Translations under genes and position numbers: made by a program | Notes under the pieces: model-generated | Seen by the model: only the letters and a program-made list of their open reading frames with translations | Databases searched by the model: none | Told to the model about the DNA's origin: nothing | Origin: Pseudomonas sp. DTU12.3 | GTDB taxonomy: Bacteria; Pseudomonadota; Gammaproteobacteria; Pseudomonadales; Pseudomonadaceae | DNA length: 64,000 nucleotides | NCBI RefSeq assembly: GCF_004124275.1 | Contig: NZ_CP027218.1 | Coordinates: 2,297,501 to 2,361,500 of the forward strand | Direction: 5' to 3' | In this document: positions 17,858 to 28,475 of the stretch, piece after piece | Layout: the number at the start of each line of letters is the position of its first letter | How positions within the stretch are numbered: the stretch's first letter is position 1

Positions 17858-18517
17858 ATGACGTTCAAGGCGCCGGACAGCCTCGCCGAGCAAATTGCTC
17901 ACCACCTCGCCGAACGCATCATTCGTGGCGAAATGAAGCCGGGAGAGCGCATCCAGGAACAGAAGGTCACGCTGGCACTGAATGTCAGCCGCGGCTCGGT
18001 CCGCGAAGCCTTGCTGATCCTCGAACGCCGCCACCTGATCGCGATCCTGCCGCGGCGTGGCGCGCACGTCACCGAGCTGACGCCGCACAAGGTGCAGAGC
18101 CTGTGCACGCTGATGAGCGAGCTGTACATCCTGCTCGGCAACTCGGTCGCCAATGGCTGGCAAGTACAGTCGGACATGGCGCCGTTCGTGCAGATCCAGC
18201 AGCGCCTGACCGCCAGCTTCGAGCGTCAGGACATCCGCAGCTTCGTCGACGACAGCTTCAGCGTGATGCGCGCCGCCTATCCGTTCGCCAATAACCCGTA
18301 CCTGCAAGAAACGGTCGAGAACCTGCAACCGGCGATGAGCCGCGCGTACTTCCTCGCCCTTGAACAGCGCAAGGCTTCAATGAGCGAGTTCCTCGAACTG
18401 TTCGAACGCTTGCTGGCCGCCGTGCTTGCCCGTGATTTGCCGCAGATCCGCATCGTGCTGACGGCGTACGCCCAGCGCAGTTGCGATCTGGTGGTCTCCG
18501 CGCTGACGGTTGCCTGA
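17858..18517 (+). CDS. GntR family transcriptional regulator, FCD type
   Basis: A 219-residue regulator. The N-terminal winged helix has QKVTLALNVSRGSVREALLI and the wing ILPRRGAHV; the C-terminal part is a short helical FCD-like domain. The start follows GAAGGAC. It is divergent from xdhA, which suggests control of purine catabolism. Its stop is 2 bp before the smc GTG, so the two are probably co-transcribed and translationally linked. Confidence 0.85.
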   Translation: MTFKAPDSLAEQIAHHLAERIIRGEMKPGERIQEQKVTLALNVSRGSVREALLILERRHLIAILPRRGAHVTELTPHKVQSLCTLMSELYILLGNSVANGWQVQSDMAPFVQIQQRLTASFERQDIRSFVDDSFSVMRAAYPFANNPYLQETVENLQPAMSRAYFLALEQRKASMSEFLELFERLLAAVLARDLPQIRIVLTAYAQRSCDLVVSALTVA

Positions 18518-18519
18518 GC

Positions 18520-21500
18520 GTGCGGCTCAAGTGCATCAAACTGGCGGGATTCAAATCCTTCGTCGACCCGACCACGGTGAACTTCCCCAGTAACATGGCG
18601 GCGGTCGTCGGGCCGAACGGTTGCGGCAAGTCGAACATCATCGACGCCGTACGCTGGGTGATGGGCGAAAGTTCGGCGAAGAACCTCCGTGGCGAGTCGA
18701 TGACCGACGTCATCTTCAACGGTTCGACCAGCCGCAAACCGGTGAGTCAGGCCAGTATCGAACTGGTCTTCGACAACTCCGACGGCACGCTGCTGGGCGA
18801 GTACGCGGCGTACGCGGAGATTTCGATTCGCCGCAAAGTCACCCGCGACAGCCAGACCACGTATTACCTCAACGGCACCAAATGCCGGCGTCGCGACATC
18901 ACCGATATCTTCCTCGGCACCGGCCTCGGCCCGCGCAGCTATTCGATCATCGAGCAGGGGATGATCTCCAAGCTGATCGAATCCAAGCCGGAAGACCTGC
19001 GTAACTTCATCGAAGAAGCCGCCGGCATCTCCAAATACAAGGAGCGCCGGCGCGAGACTGAAAACCGTATCCGTCGCACCCACGAAAACCTCGCGCGTCT
19101 GACCGACCTGCGCGACGAGCTGGAACGTCAGCTCGAACGCCTGCACCGCCAGGCCGAAGCGGCGAAGAAGTATCAGGAATTCAAAGCCGAAGAACGCCAG
19201 CTCAAGGCGCAACTGTCGGCGCTGCGCTGGCAGGATCTCAACGATCAGGTCGGTCAGCGCGAGTCGATCATCGGCACACAGGAAATCAGTTTCGAAGCTT
19301 TGGTCGCCGAGCAGCGTAATGCTGACGCGGCCATTGAGCGTCTGCGCGACGGTCACCATGACCTGTCCGAGCGCTTCAATCTGGTGCAGGGGCGCTTCTA
19401 TTCGGTCGGCGGCGACATCGCCCGGGTCGAGCAGAGCATCCAGCACGGCCAGCAACGTCTGCGACAGTTGCAGGACGATCTGAAAGAAGCCGAGCGCGCC
19501 CGTCTGGAAACCGAGTCGCACTTGGGCCACGACCGCACATTGCTGCTGACTCTCGGTGAAGAGCTGGACATGCTCGTGCCCGAGCAGGAAGTCACCAGCG
19601 CCGCCGCCGAAGAGGCCGCTGCCGCGCTGGAAGATTCCGAATCGGTCATGCACGGCTGGCAGGAGCAGTGGGATGCGTTCAACCTGACCGCCGCCGAACC
19701 GCGTCGTCAGGCCGAAGTGCAGCAGTCGCGCATCCAGCAGCTGGAAACCAGCATGGAGCGTCTCGCTGATCGGCAAAAGCGTCTTGGCGAAGAGCGCGCG
19801 CTGCTCTCGGCCGACCCGGAAGACGCGGCGATCATGCAACTCAACGAACAGCTCGCCGAGTCCGAAGCGACTCTCGAAGATTTGCAGACCAGCGAAGAAG
19901 CGCAGGTCGAAAAGCTCGAACAACTGCGTCAGGAATTGCAGCAGGCGCTGACCGCGCAGCAACAGGCGCAGGGCGATTTGCAGCGTCTTAATGGTCGCCT
20001 GGCATCCCTTGAGGCCTTGCAGCAAGCGGCGCTCGATCCGGGCACCGGCACCGCCGAATGGCTGAAGGAACACAACCTCGCCGAGCGTCCGCGTCTGGCC
20101 GAAGGCTTGAAGGTTGAGGCCGGTTGGGAATTGGCGGTGGAAACCGTGCTTGGCGCCGATCTGCAAGCGGTGCTGGTCGACGATTTCAGCGGTTTCGATT
20201 TATCCGCTTTCACTCAGGGCGACCTGCGCCTGCTCAGCCCCGGCAATGATGGCGTGCGTGCGGCGGGCAGCTTGCTCGATAAAGTCGAGGCGCAGATCGA
20301 TCTGTCGCCGTGGCTGGGTCAGGTCAAACCGGTCGACAGTCTTGAGCAGGCATTAGCCTTGCGCGGGCAGTTGAGCGCCGGCGAGAGCCTGATCAGTCGC
20401 GACGGTTACTGGATCGGTCGACACTTTTTACGCGTACGACGGGCCAGCGAAGCGGAGAGCGGCATGCTCGCCCGTGGTCAGGAAATCGAAGCGCTGCACC
20501 TTGAGCGCGAAGAGAAAGAAGCCACGGTCGAGGCCATGGAGGCCCGTCTGCAAACCCTGCGCGCGCAACAGCGTCAGCAGGAAAACGGCCGCGAACATTT
20601 GCGTCGTTTGCTGCAAGACGAAGCGCGTCAGCAAGGCGAATTGAAAGCGCAGTTGTCCGCCGGTAAAGCCAAGGCCGAACAGCTGACCTTGCGTCGCACG
20701 CGTCTCGATGAAGAGCTGGTCGAGCTTGGTGAACAGCGCGAACTTGAGCACGAACAAGTCGGCGAAGCGCGCATGCACTTGCAGGAAGCGCTGGATGCCA
20801 TGGCGCTCGACACCGAGCAGCGCGAGTTGCTGCTGGCCCAGCGTGACAGCCTGCGCGAACGCCTTGATCGCGTGCGTCAGGAAGCGCGGCAGCACAAGGA
20901 TCACGCACATCAATTGGCCGTGCGTCTCGGCTCTCTGCGTGCGCAGCACGACTCCACGCGTCAGGCGTTGGAGCGTCTGGAAATGCAGTCCGAGCGCCTG
21001 ACTGAAAAACGCGAACAGTTGAGCCTGAATCTGGAAGAGGGCGAGGCGCCGCTGGAAGAGCTGCGCCTGAAACTCGAAGAGCTGCTCGACAAGCGCATGA
21101 CCGTCGACGAGGAACTCAAGACCGCACAGATCGCTCTCGAAGACGCTGATCGCGAGCTGCGTGATGCAGAAAAACGCCGGACCCAGGCCGAACAGCAATC
21201 GCAATTGATTCGCGGCCAGCTCGAACAGCAACGCATGGAATGGCAAGCCCTGACCGTGCGCCGCAAGGCCTTGCAGGATCAATTGCTGGAAGACGGCTAC
21301 GATCTCAACGGCGTGCTCGCGACATTAACTGCGCAAGCCAGTGAACGCGAAGCCGAAGAAGAACTCGAACGCATCAATGCGCGGATTCAGCGCTTGGGCG
21401 CGATCAACCTCGCGGCTATCGACGAATACACGCAACAGTCCGAGCGCAAGCGTTATCTGGATGCGCAGGATGCCGATCTGGTCGAAGCGCTGGAGACCCT

Positions 21501-22008
21501 TGAGAACGTCATTCGCAAGATCGACAAGGAAACCCGTAACCGCTTCAAAGATACCTTTGATCAGATCAATGGCGGTTTACAGGCACTTTTTCCAAAAGTT
21601 TTCGGTGGTGGACGGGCGTATTTGGAACTGACGGGCGAAGATCTACTCGATACAGGGGTAACGATCATGGCGCAGCCGCCAGGGAAGAAGAACAGCACCA
21701 TCCATTTGCTCTCCGGCGGGGAAAAAGCCCTGACCGCGCTGGCATTGGTTTTTGCCATCTTCAAGTTGAACCCGGCGCCGTTCTGCATGCTCGATGAAGT
21801 TGACGCGCCACTGGATGACGCTAACGTTGGACGCTACGCACGCTTGGTCAAAGAGATGTCGCAGACCGTGCAGTTCATCTATATCACCCACAACAAGATC
21901 GCCATGGAAATGGCCGAGCAGTTGATGGGGGTGACGATGCATGAACCGGGTTGTTCGCGACTGGTAGCCGTGGATGTCGAGGAGGCGATGGCGATGGTGG
22001 ACGCCTGA
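18520..22008 (+). CDS. smc: Chromosome segregation ATPase SMC
   Basis: An 1162-residue structural-maintenance-of-chromosomes protein that compacts and segregates the nucleoid. The N-terminal head has Walker A at G31-PNGCGKS. Two long coiled coils rich in E, Q, L and R (about 165-510 and 670-1000) surround the hinge (about 520-650). The C-terminal head has the LLSGGEKAL signature and Walker B FCMLDEVDAPLDD. I chose the GTG at 18520 (MRLKCIKLAGFKSF) because it matches the conserved SMC start. The gene directly follows the GntR regulator. Confidence 0.96.
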   Translation: MRLKCIKLAGFKSFVDPTTVNFPSNMAAVVGPNGCGKSNIIDAVRWVMGESSAKNLRGESMTDVIFNGSTSRKPVSQASIELVFDNSDGTLLGEYAAYAEISIRRKVTRDSQTTYYLNGTKCRRRDITDIFLGTGLGPRSYSIIEQGMISKLIESKPEDLRNFIEEAAGISKYKERRRETENRIRRTHENLARLTDLRDELERQLERLHRQAEAAKKYQEFKAEERQLKAQLSALRWQDLNDQVGQRESIIGTQEISFEALVAEQRNADAAIERLRDGHHDLSERFNLVQGRFYSVGGDIARVEQSIQHGQQRLRQLQDDLKEAERARLETESHLGHDRTLLLTLGEELDMLVPEQEVTSAAAEEAAAALEDSESVMHGWQEQWDAFNLTAAEPRRQAEVQQSRIQQLETSMERLADRQKRLGEERALLSADPEDAAIMQLNEQLAESEATLEDLQTSEEAQVEKLEQLRQELQQALTAQQQAQGDLQRLNGRLASLEALQQAALDPGTGTAEWLKEHNLAERPRLAEGLKVEAGWELAVETVLGADLQAVLVDDFSGFDLSAFTQGDLRLLSPGNDGVRAAGSLLDKVEAQIDLSPWLGQVKPVDSLEQALALRGQLSAGESLISRDGYWIGRHFLRVRRASEAESGMLARGQEIEALHLEREEKEATVEAMEARLQTLRAQQRQQENGREHLRRLLQDEARQQGELKAQLSAGKAKAEQLTLRRTRLDEELVELGEQRELEHEQVGEARMHLQEALDAMALDTEQRELLLAQRDSLRERLDRVRQEARQHKDHAHQLAVRLGSLRAQHDSTRQALERLEMQSERLTEKREQLSLNLEEGEAPLEELRLKLEELLDKRMTVDEELKTAQIALEDADRELRDAEKRRTQAEQQSQLIRGQLEQQRMEWQALTVRRKALQDQLLEDGYDLNGVLATLTAQASEREAEEELERINARIQRLGAINLAAIDEYTQQSERKRYLDAQDADLVEALETLENVIRKIDKETRNRFKDTFDQINGGLQALFPKVFGGGRAYLELTGEDLLDTGVTIMAQPPGKKNSTIHLLSGGEKALTALALVFAIFKLNPAPFCMLDEVDAPLDDANVGRYARLVKEMSQTVQFIYITHNKIAMEMAEQLMGVTMHEPGCSRLVAVDVEEAMAMVDA

Positions 22009-22267
22009 GCCAGCGTGGTGTCGGAAAGGTAATTTGGTGTTGTAGGACTTTTTTACCGCGTTCGACTTGCTGGCCAATCGACATATTCGCGCAAGCCAAT
22101 GAGACAGACGGTGTAAAGTTGTCTTTGGTCGTGCTAGTTTAATGTCAATTTTTCGTATACGTGGGCAAAACGCCTGTCAGAACATAGAGTTGGCGCCACG
22201 TTTTAAAGCGGTTTGCACAGTGTAAACCCCTTATTTTTCAGCATTTTTTATAGAGGCACGGGATTAC

Positions 22268-23131
22268 ATGGAAATCGGTCTGCGCGAGTGGCTGATCGTC
22301 ATCGGCATCATAGTGATAGCCGGTATTCTTTTCGATGGCTGGCGCCGTATGCGCGGCGGCAAGGGAAAACTGAAATTCCGTCTTGACCGAAGTCTGTCCA
22401 ACCTGCCGGACGAGGACACCAGCGCTGAGCTGTTGGGCCCGGCCCGCGTTCTGGACAACCATAAAGAACCACAGCTGGACGAACACGATCTGCCGTCGGT
22501 GAGCATGCCGGCCCGCGAAGCTCGCGAGCCTCGCGAATCCGCTTCGAAACGTGGCAAGCGTGGCAGCAATGGCCCGGCTCAGGGTGACCTGAACCTCGAC
22601 CTGGATCTGGACGGCGGCCCGAGCTTCAGCAGCCGTGACGACGATTTTGTTGAAAACACCAAGCCTGCTCCGGCGCTGGTCGAGAAAGATCAGCCGCAAG
22701 CCGAGGAAGTTCTGGTGATCAGCGTGATCTGCCGTGACGCTGCGGGCTTCAAAGGCCCGGCGCTGTTGCAGAACATTCTCGAAAGCGGTCTGCGTTTCGG
22801 CGAGATGGATATTTTCCATCGCCACGAAAGCATGGCCGGCAACGGTGAAGTGCTGTTCTCCATGGCCAATGCGGTCAAGCCGGGCATCTTCGATCTGGAC
22901 GACATCGACCATTTCAGCACCCCGGCGGTGAGCTTCTTCCTCGGCCTGCCAGGCCCGCGTCATCCGAAGCAAGCCTTCGACGTGATGGTGGCTGCAGCCC
23001 GCAAGCTGTCGCAGGAACTCAATGGCGAACTGAAAGATGACCAGCGCAGTGTTTTGACCGCGCAGACGATTGAGCACTACCGTCAGCGCATCGTCGAATT
23101 CGAACGCCGCGCCCTGACCCAGAAGCGCTAA
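22268..23131 (+). CDS. zipA: Cell division protein ZipA
   Basis: A 287-residue inner-membrane protein that tethers FtsZ at the division site. An N-terminal membrane anchor (about 5-22, [16 protein letters not shown]) is followed by a short basic stretch, a charged variable linker (about 35-145) and the C-terminal FtsZ-binding ZipA domain (about 150-280: [43 protein letters not shown]). The smc-zipA-ligA order is conserved in Pseudomonas. The 259-bp interval before it shows no gene. Confidence 0.95.
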   Translation: MEIGLREWLIVIGIIVIAGILFDGWRRMRGGKGKLKFRLDRSLSNLPDEDTSAELLGPARVLDNHKEPQLDEHDLPSVSMPAREAREPRESASKRGKRGSNGPAQGDLNLDLDLDGGPSFSSRDDDFVENTKPAPALVEKDQPQAEEVLVISVICRDAAGFKGPALLQNILESGLRFGEMDIFHRHESMAGNGEVLFSMANAVKPGIFDLDDIDHFSTPAVSFFLGLPGPRHPKQAFDVMVAAARKLSQELNGELKDDQRSVLTAQTIEHYRQRIVEFERRALTQKR

Positions 23132-23136
23132 GGCCA

Positions 23137-25745
<2,609 letters not shown>

Positions 25746-25752
25746 AAAACCC

Positions 25753-25885
25753 TGTGGCGAGGGGATTTATCCCCGTTCGGCGACGCAGTCGTCGCAAAAC
25801 CGTACAGCGCGGTACATCTGACTAACCGCGATGTATGGATTTGGGGTCGCTTCGCAACCCAGCGGGGATAAATCCCCTCGCCACA
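25753..25885. repeat. Inverted repeat pair, TGTGGCGAGGGGATTTATCC family
   Basis: Perfect 22-bp arms at 25753-25774 and 25864-25885 enclose about 90 bp. It is a different REP family from the others in the window. With the 27-bp repeat it fills 25635-25976. Confidence 0.88.
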
Positions 25886-25976
25886 ATGGTGCAATCACCT
25901 GGTTGCACTGTTATGGGTGGGAACGATGTTGTCATGGGAATGATCTAGTCTTGGCAAGCCCCAGGGAGAGATCGCC

Positions 25977-27140
25977 ATGCACCGCTTTTTCGAGCAGCTC
26001 AGTTCCCGCATCATCGCGCCGTTCATGGCCGAATCCTCACGCAACAGCAAAGTCTGGCCGTGCCGTTGCGGCCAGTCGCTGTTCTTTCGCAACAGCCAGT
26101 GCCTGGCCTGCAATGCCTTGCTCGGTTACCAGCCGGAAGAAAGCCGCATCACGTCGCTGTCGCCCGGCGCACAGAACGGCACCTGGACACTGGATGCTGA
26201 TCCCGACGCAGGCCTGTTTCGCCGCTGCGCCAATCTCGACACCCCGGCCGCGTGCAACTGGTTGCTGCCGGCCAACGTTGACGATGCCTTGTGCGTCGCC
26301 TGCAGCCTCAATCGCACCATTCCCGACCTGTCCGACCCGGATAACCCCGAGCGCTGGCGCAAGGTTGAAATCGCCAAGCGCCGTCTTGTCGCGCAGTTGA
26401 TCACCCTCGGCTTGCAAGTCATTCCGAAAACCGTGGATGAAGACACCGGCCTGGCCTTCGATTTCATCGGCGTCGACCTCGAAGGCAATGCGCCGATGAC
26501 CGGCCACGCCAACGGTTTGATCACCCTCGACATCAAGGAAGCCGACGACGCCCACCGCGAGCAGGTGAGGGCGCAGATGCACGAGCCGTATCGCACGCTG
26601 CTCGGACATTTTCGCCATGAGGTCGGCCACTATTACTGGGATCGACTGATCGCCAACGGCCCATGGCTCGACTCGTTTCGCCAGCTGTTCGGCGACGAGC
26701 GCGCCAGTTACGCCGAGGCGCTCGATCGTCACTACCAGCAAGGCGCACCACTCGACTGGCCACAGCACTACGTCAGCGCCTACGCAACCATGCACCCGTG
26801 GGAAGACTGGGCGGAAACCTGGGCGCATTACCTGCACATGATGGACGCTGTGGACACCGCGCTGGGTTTTGGCATGAGCGCGAGGGAAATGGATTTCGAC
26901 TACCAGCCGTTTCCGCCTAGCACGCTGTACGACCCGGAGCATCCCGGTGGCGAGGCGTTCCTGTCGTTCGTCAACGCGTGGATCGAACTGGCCGGGATGC
27001 TCAACGAATTGTCCCGCAGCATGGGCCAACCGGATTTCTACCCGTTCGTGCTGCCGGCGCCGGCGATCGCCAAACTGCACTTCATTCATCTGGTGATCCA
27101 GCAGGCGGGCGGCAAGGCGGATGAGGTATTGGCCCTGTAG
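25977..27140 (+). CDS. Zinc-ribbon putative metallopeptidase
   Basis: A 387-residue protein of the putative zinc-binding peptidase family. Two N-terminal cysteine pairs (CRCG and CLAC, about 24-43) form a zinc ribbon. The metallopeptidase-type motif HEVGHYYWD begins at H214, and a conserved DWAETWAHYLH follows at about 278, which could give a third ligand. No signal peptide, so cytoplasmic. The substrate is unknown. It stands alone between the ligA repeats and the 4.5S RNA gene. Confidence 0.8.
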   Translation: MHRFFEQLSSRIIAPFMAESSRNSKVWPCRCGQSLFFRNSQCLACNALLGYQPEESRITSLSPGAQNGTWTLDADPDAGLFRRCANLDTPAACNWLLPANVDDALCVACSLNRTIPDLSDPDNPERWRKVEIAKRRLVAQLITLGLQVIPKTVDEDTGLAFDFIGVDLEGNAPMTGHANGLITLDIKEADDAHREQVRAQMHEPYRTLLGHFRHEVGHYYWDRLIANGPWLDSFRQLFGDERASYAEALDRHYQQGAPLDWPQHYVSAYATMHPWEDWAETWAHYLHMMDAVDTALGFGMSAREMDFDYQPFPPSTLYDPEHPGGEAFLSFVNAWIELAGMLNELSRSMGQPDFYPFVLPAPAIAKLHFIHLVIQQAGGKADEVLAL

Positions 27141-27220
27141 GAGCTGCCGCAGGCTCGGGCCGCGATCGGACGATCTTTATGTCCTTGAAGCGATTCATAT
27201 TTTTAATCTGCAACCAACGG

Positions 27221-27248
27221 TTGTAACTTCACCTCAGATAGGTACAAT
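27221..27248 (+). promoter_or_regulatory. Promoter of the 4.5S RNA gene
   Basis: A -35 TTGTAA (27221-27226), 16-bp spacer and -10 TACAAT (27243-27248) put the start near 27255, leaving a 5' leader of about 25 nt to be removed. Confidence 0.7.
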
Positions 27249-27280
27249 GGCGCGGCTCGCCGACAGGCAAGCGTCGTTAT

Positions 27281-27390
27281 GGTGACCCCATCGGTCCCCC
27301 CGCAACGATTACCCGTGAACCTGGTCAGAGCCGGAAGGCAGCAGCCACAGCGGGAACATTGTGTGCCGGGGTGTGGCTGGTGGGGTTACC
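27281..27390 (+). ncRNA. ffs: Signal recognition particle RNA (4.5S RNA)
   Basis: The RNA of the bacterial signal recognition particle, which binds Ffh and targets membrane proteins. The hallmark apical domain is present (GGTCAG, then GCCGGAAGGCAGCAGCC with its GGAA tetraloop). The ends pair over 10 bp: GGTGACCCCA at 27281-27290 with TGGGGTTACC at 27381-27390. About 110 nt, close to E. coli 4.5S RNA. It usually lies just before dnaX in Pseudomonas; here one minus-strand gene intervenes. Confidence 0.95.
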
Positions 27391-27421
27391 ACCTTAACGA
27401 ACAATCGAACGCTTCAACCAG

Positions 27422-27454
27422 AACTGCATGGGTTTCGCCCACTGCGGTTTTTTT
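27422..27454 (+). terminator. Rho-independent terminator of the 4.5S RNA gene
   Basis: AACTGCATGGG and CCCACTGCGGTT form an imperfect stem with a TTTCG loop, followed by seven T. Confidence 0.75.
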
Positions 27455-27487
27455 GTGTCTGCGATTTGGCCAGCGCCCTGGATCAAC

Positions 27488-27576
27488 TGTGGGAGCGGGC
27501 TTGCTCGCGAAGGCGTCAGACCTGCCAGTGATGAGTTGACTGAGACACCGTATTCGCGAGCAAGCCCGCTCCCACA
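27488..27576. repeat. Paired REP palindrome
   Basis: TGTGGGAGCGGGCTTGCTCG and its inverse, around 35 bp, between the 4.5S RNA gene and the solute-binding-like gene. Confidence 0.85.
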
Positions 27577-27580
27577 GGGG

Positions 27581-28330
27581 TTATGGGGTGGCTTCAGAGG
27601 ACCCGGTATACAGCCGGATAATCTCATCAATCTCCCCCGACATCTTCATCCGCAACAACGTGCGCAAGATCCGCTGCACCGGCACCTTCGGGTCATTCCT
27701 CACGTAGCAACCGACCTTCTGCTCTTGCAACACCGCCACCGCTTGCAATTGCTTCTCCGACGTCAGTCGCTGATTAAACCAGTCCAGCGTCCACTGATTG
27801 CTCACCGCATAGCGATAACGCCCGGCCAGCAACTTCTCCAATACCTGCTCCTGATTGCGCGCATCTTCGCGGTGCAAGCGATCGGCATCGAACAACGGCT
27901 GCAGGGTAGGGTAGATGTAGCCAAGCACGGTGCCGATGGATTGGCGGGGCAAGCTGGAAGGATCGACGTTGGCAGGTTGATCCTTGCGACTGATCAGCAG
28001 ATCGCGTTGAAACAACAACGGCAGACTCCAGATGTAATCCCCCGACTGATTCGGCAGCCAAGACTGCGCGGCATAGCAGCGCACGTCGATCTCGCCGTGC
28101 TCCATGGCACTTTGTACCCGTGCACGCGGCAGGACGTGAAACTCGGCCGGCACGCCAACCTGGGTGGCCAGGCTGAGCATGATGTCGTAGAGGATGCCCT
28201 GGGTCGGGCGGCCGCGCTCGAACTGCACCATCGGCATCGCCCAGCTGTCGGGCATGGCGAAGCGCAACGGCGGTTCCGCTGCCGTCACGCTCAGGCTGAT
28301 TCCCAGCAGTGCCCCCAAGGCCCAACGCAT
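27581..28330 (-). CDS. Periplasmic solute-binding-like protein (family 3)
   Basis: A 249-residue protein with a signal peptide (MRWALGALLGISLSVTAAE, cleavage near residue 18) and the two-lobed family 3 solute-binding fold (about 20-240). TQGILYDIMLSLATQVG, GEIDVRCYAA and the DLLISRKD beta-strand are visible. No ABC permease or ATPase is adjacent, so it may be an orphan sensor-type binding protein, as many short Pseudomonas members are. The ligand cannot be inferred. Confidence 0.75.
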   Translation of the reverse strand: MRWALGALLGISLSVTAAEPPLRFAMPDSWAMPMVQFERGRPTQGILYDIMLSLATQVGVPAEFHVLPRARVQSAMEHGEIDVRCYAAQSWLPNQSGDYIWSLPLLFQRDLLISRKDQPANVDPSSLPRQSIGTVLGYIYPTLQPLFDADRLHREDARNQEQVLEKLLAGRYRYAVSNQWTLDWFNQRLTSEKQLQAVAVLQEQKVGCYVRNDPKVPVQRILRTLLRMKMSGEIDEIIRLYTGSSEATP

Positions 28331-28475
28331 AAACGCTCCGGTAATTCCCGATCCTGAGCCGATAAAAGCCTCTGCTCATGCAGCTTAGCCATATTAGACG
28401 AGGACACCGGATGCAATTTTGCCCCTGCTCCGCTAGCATTAGCCGCTTCAGCTTCCTTCGTTGCGACGGTTTTCG

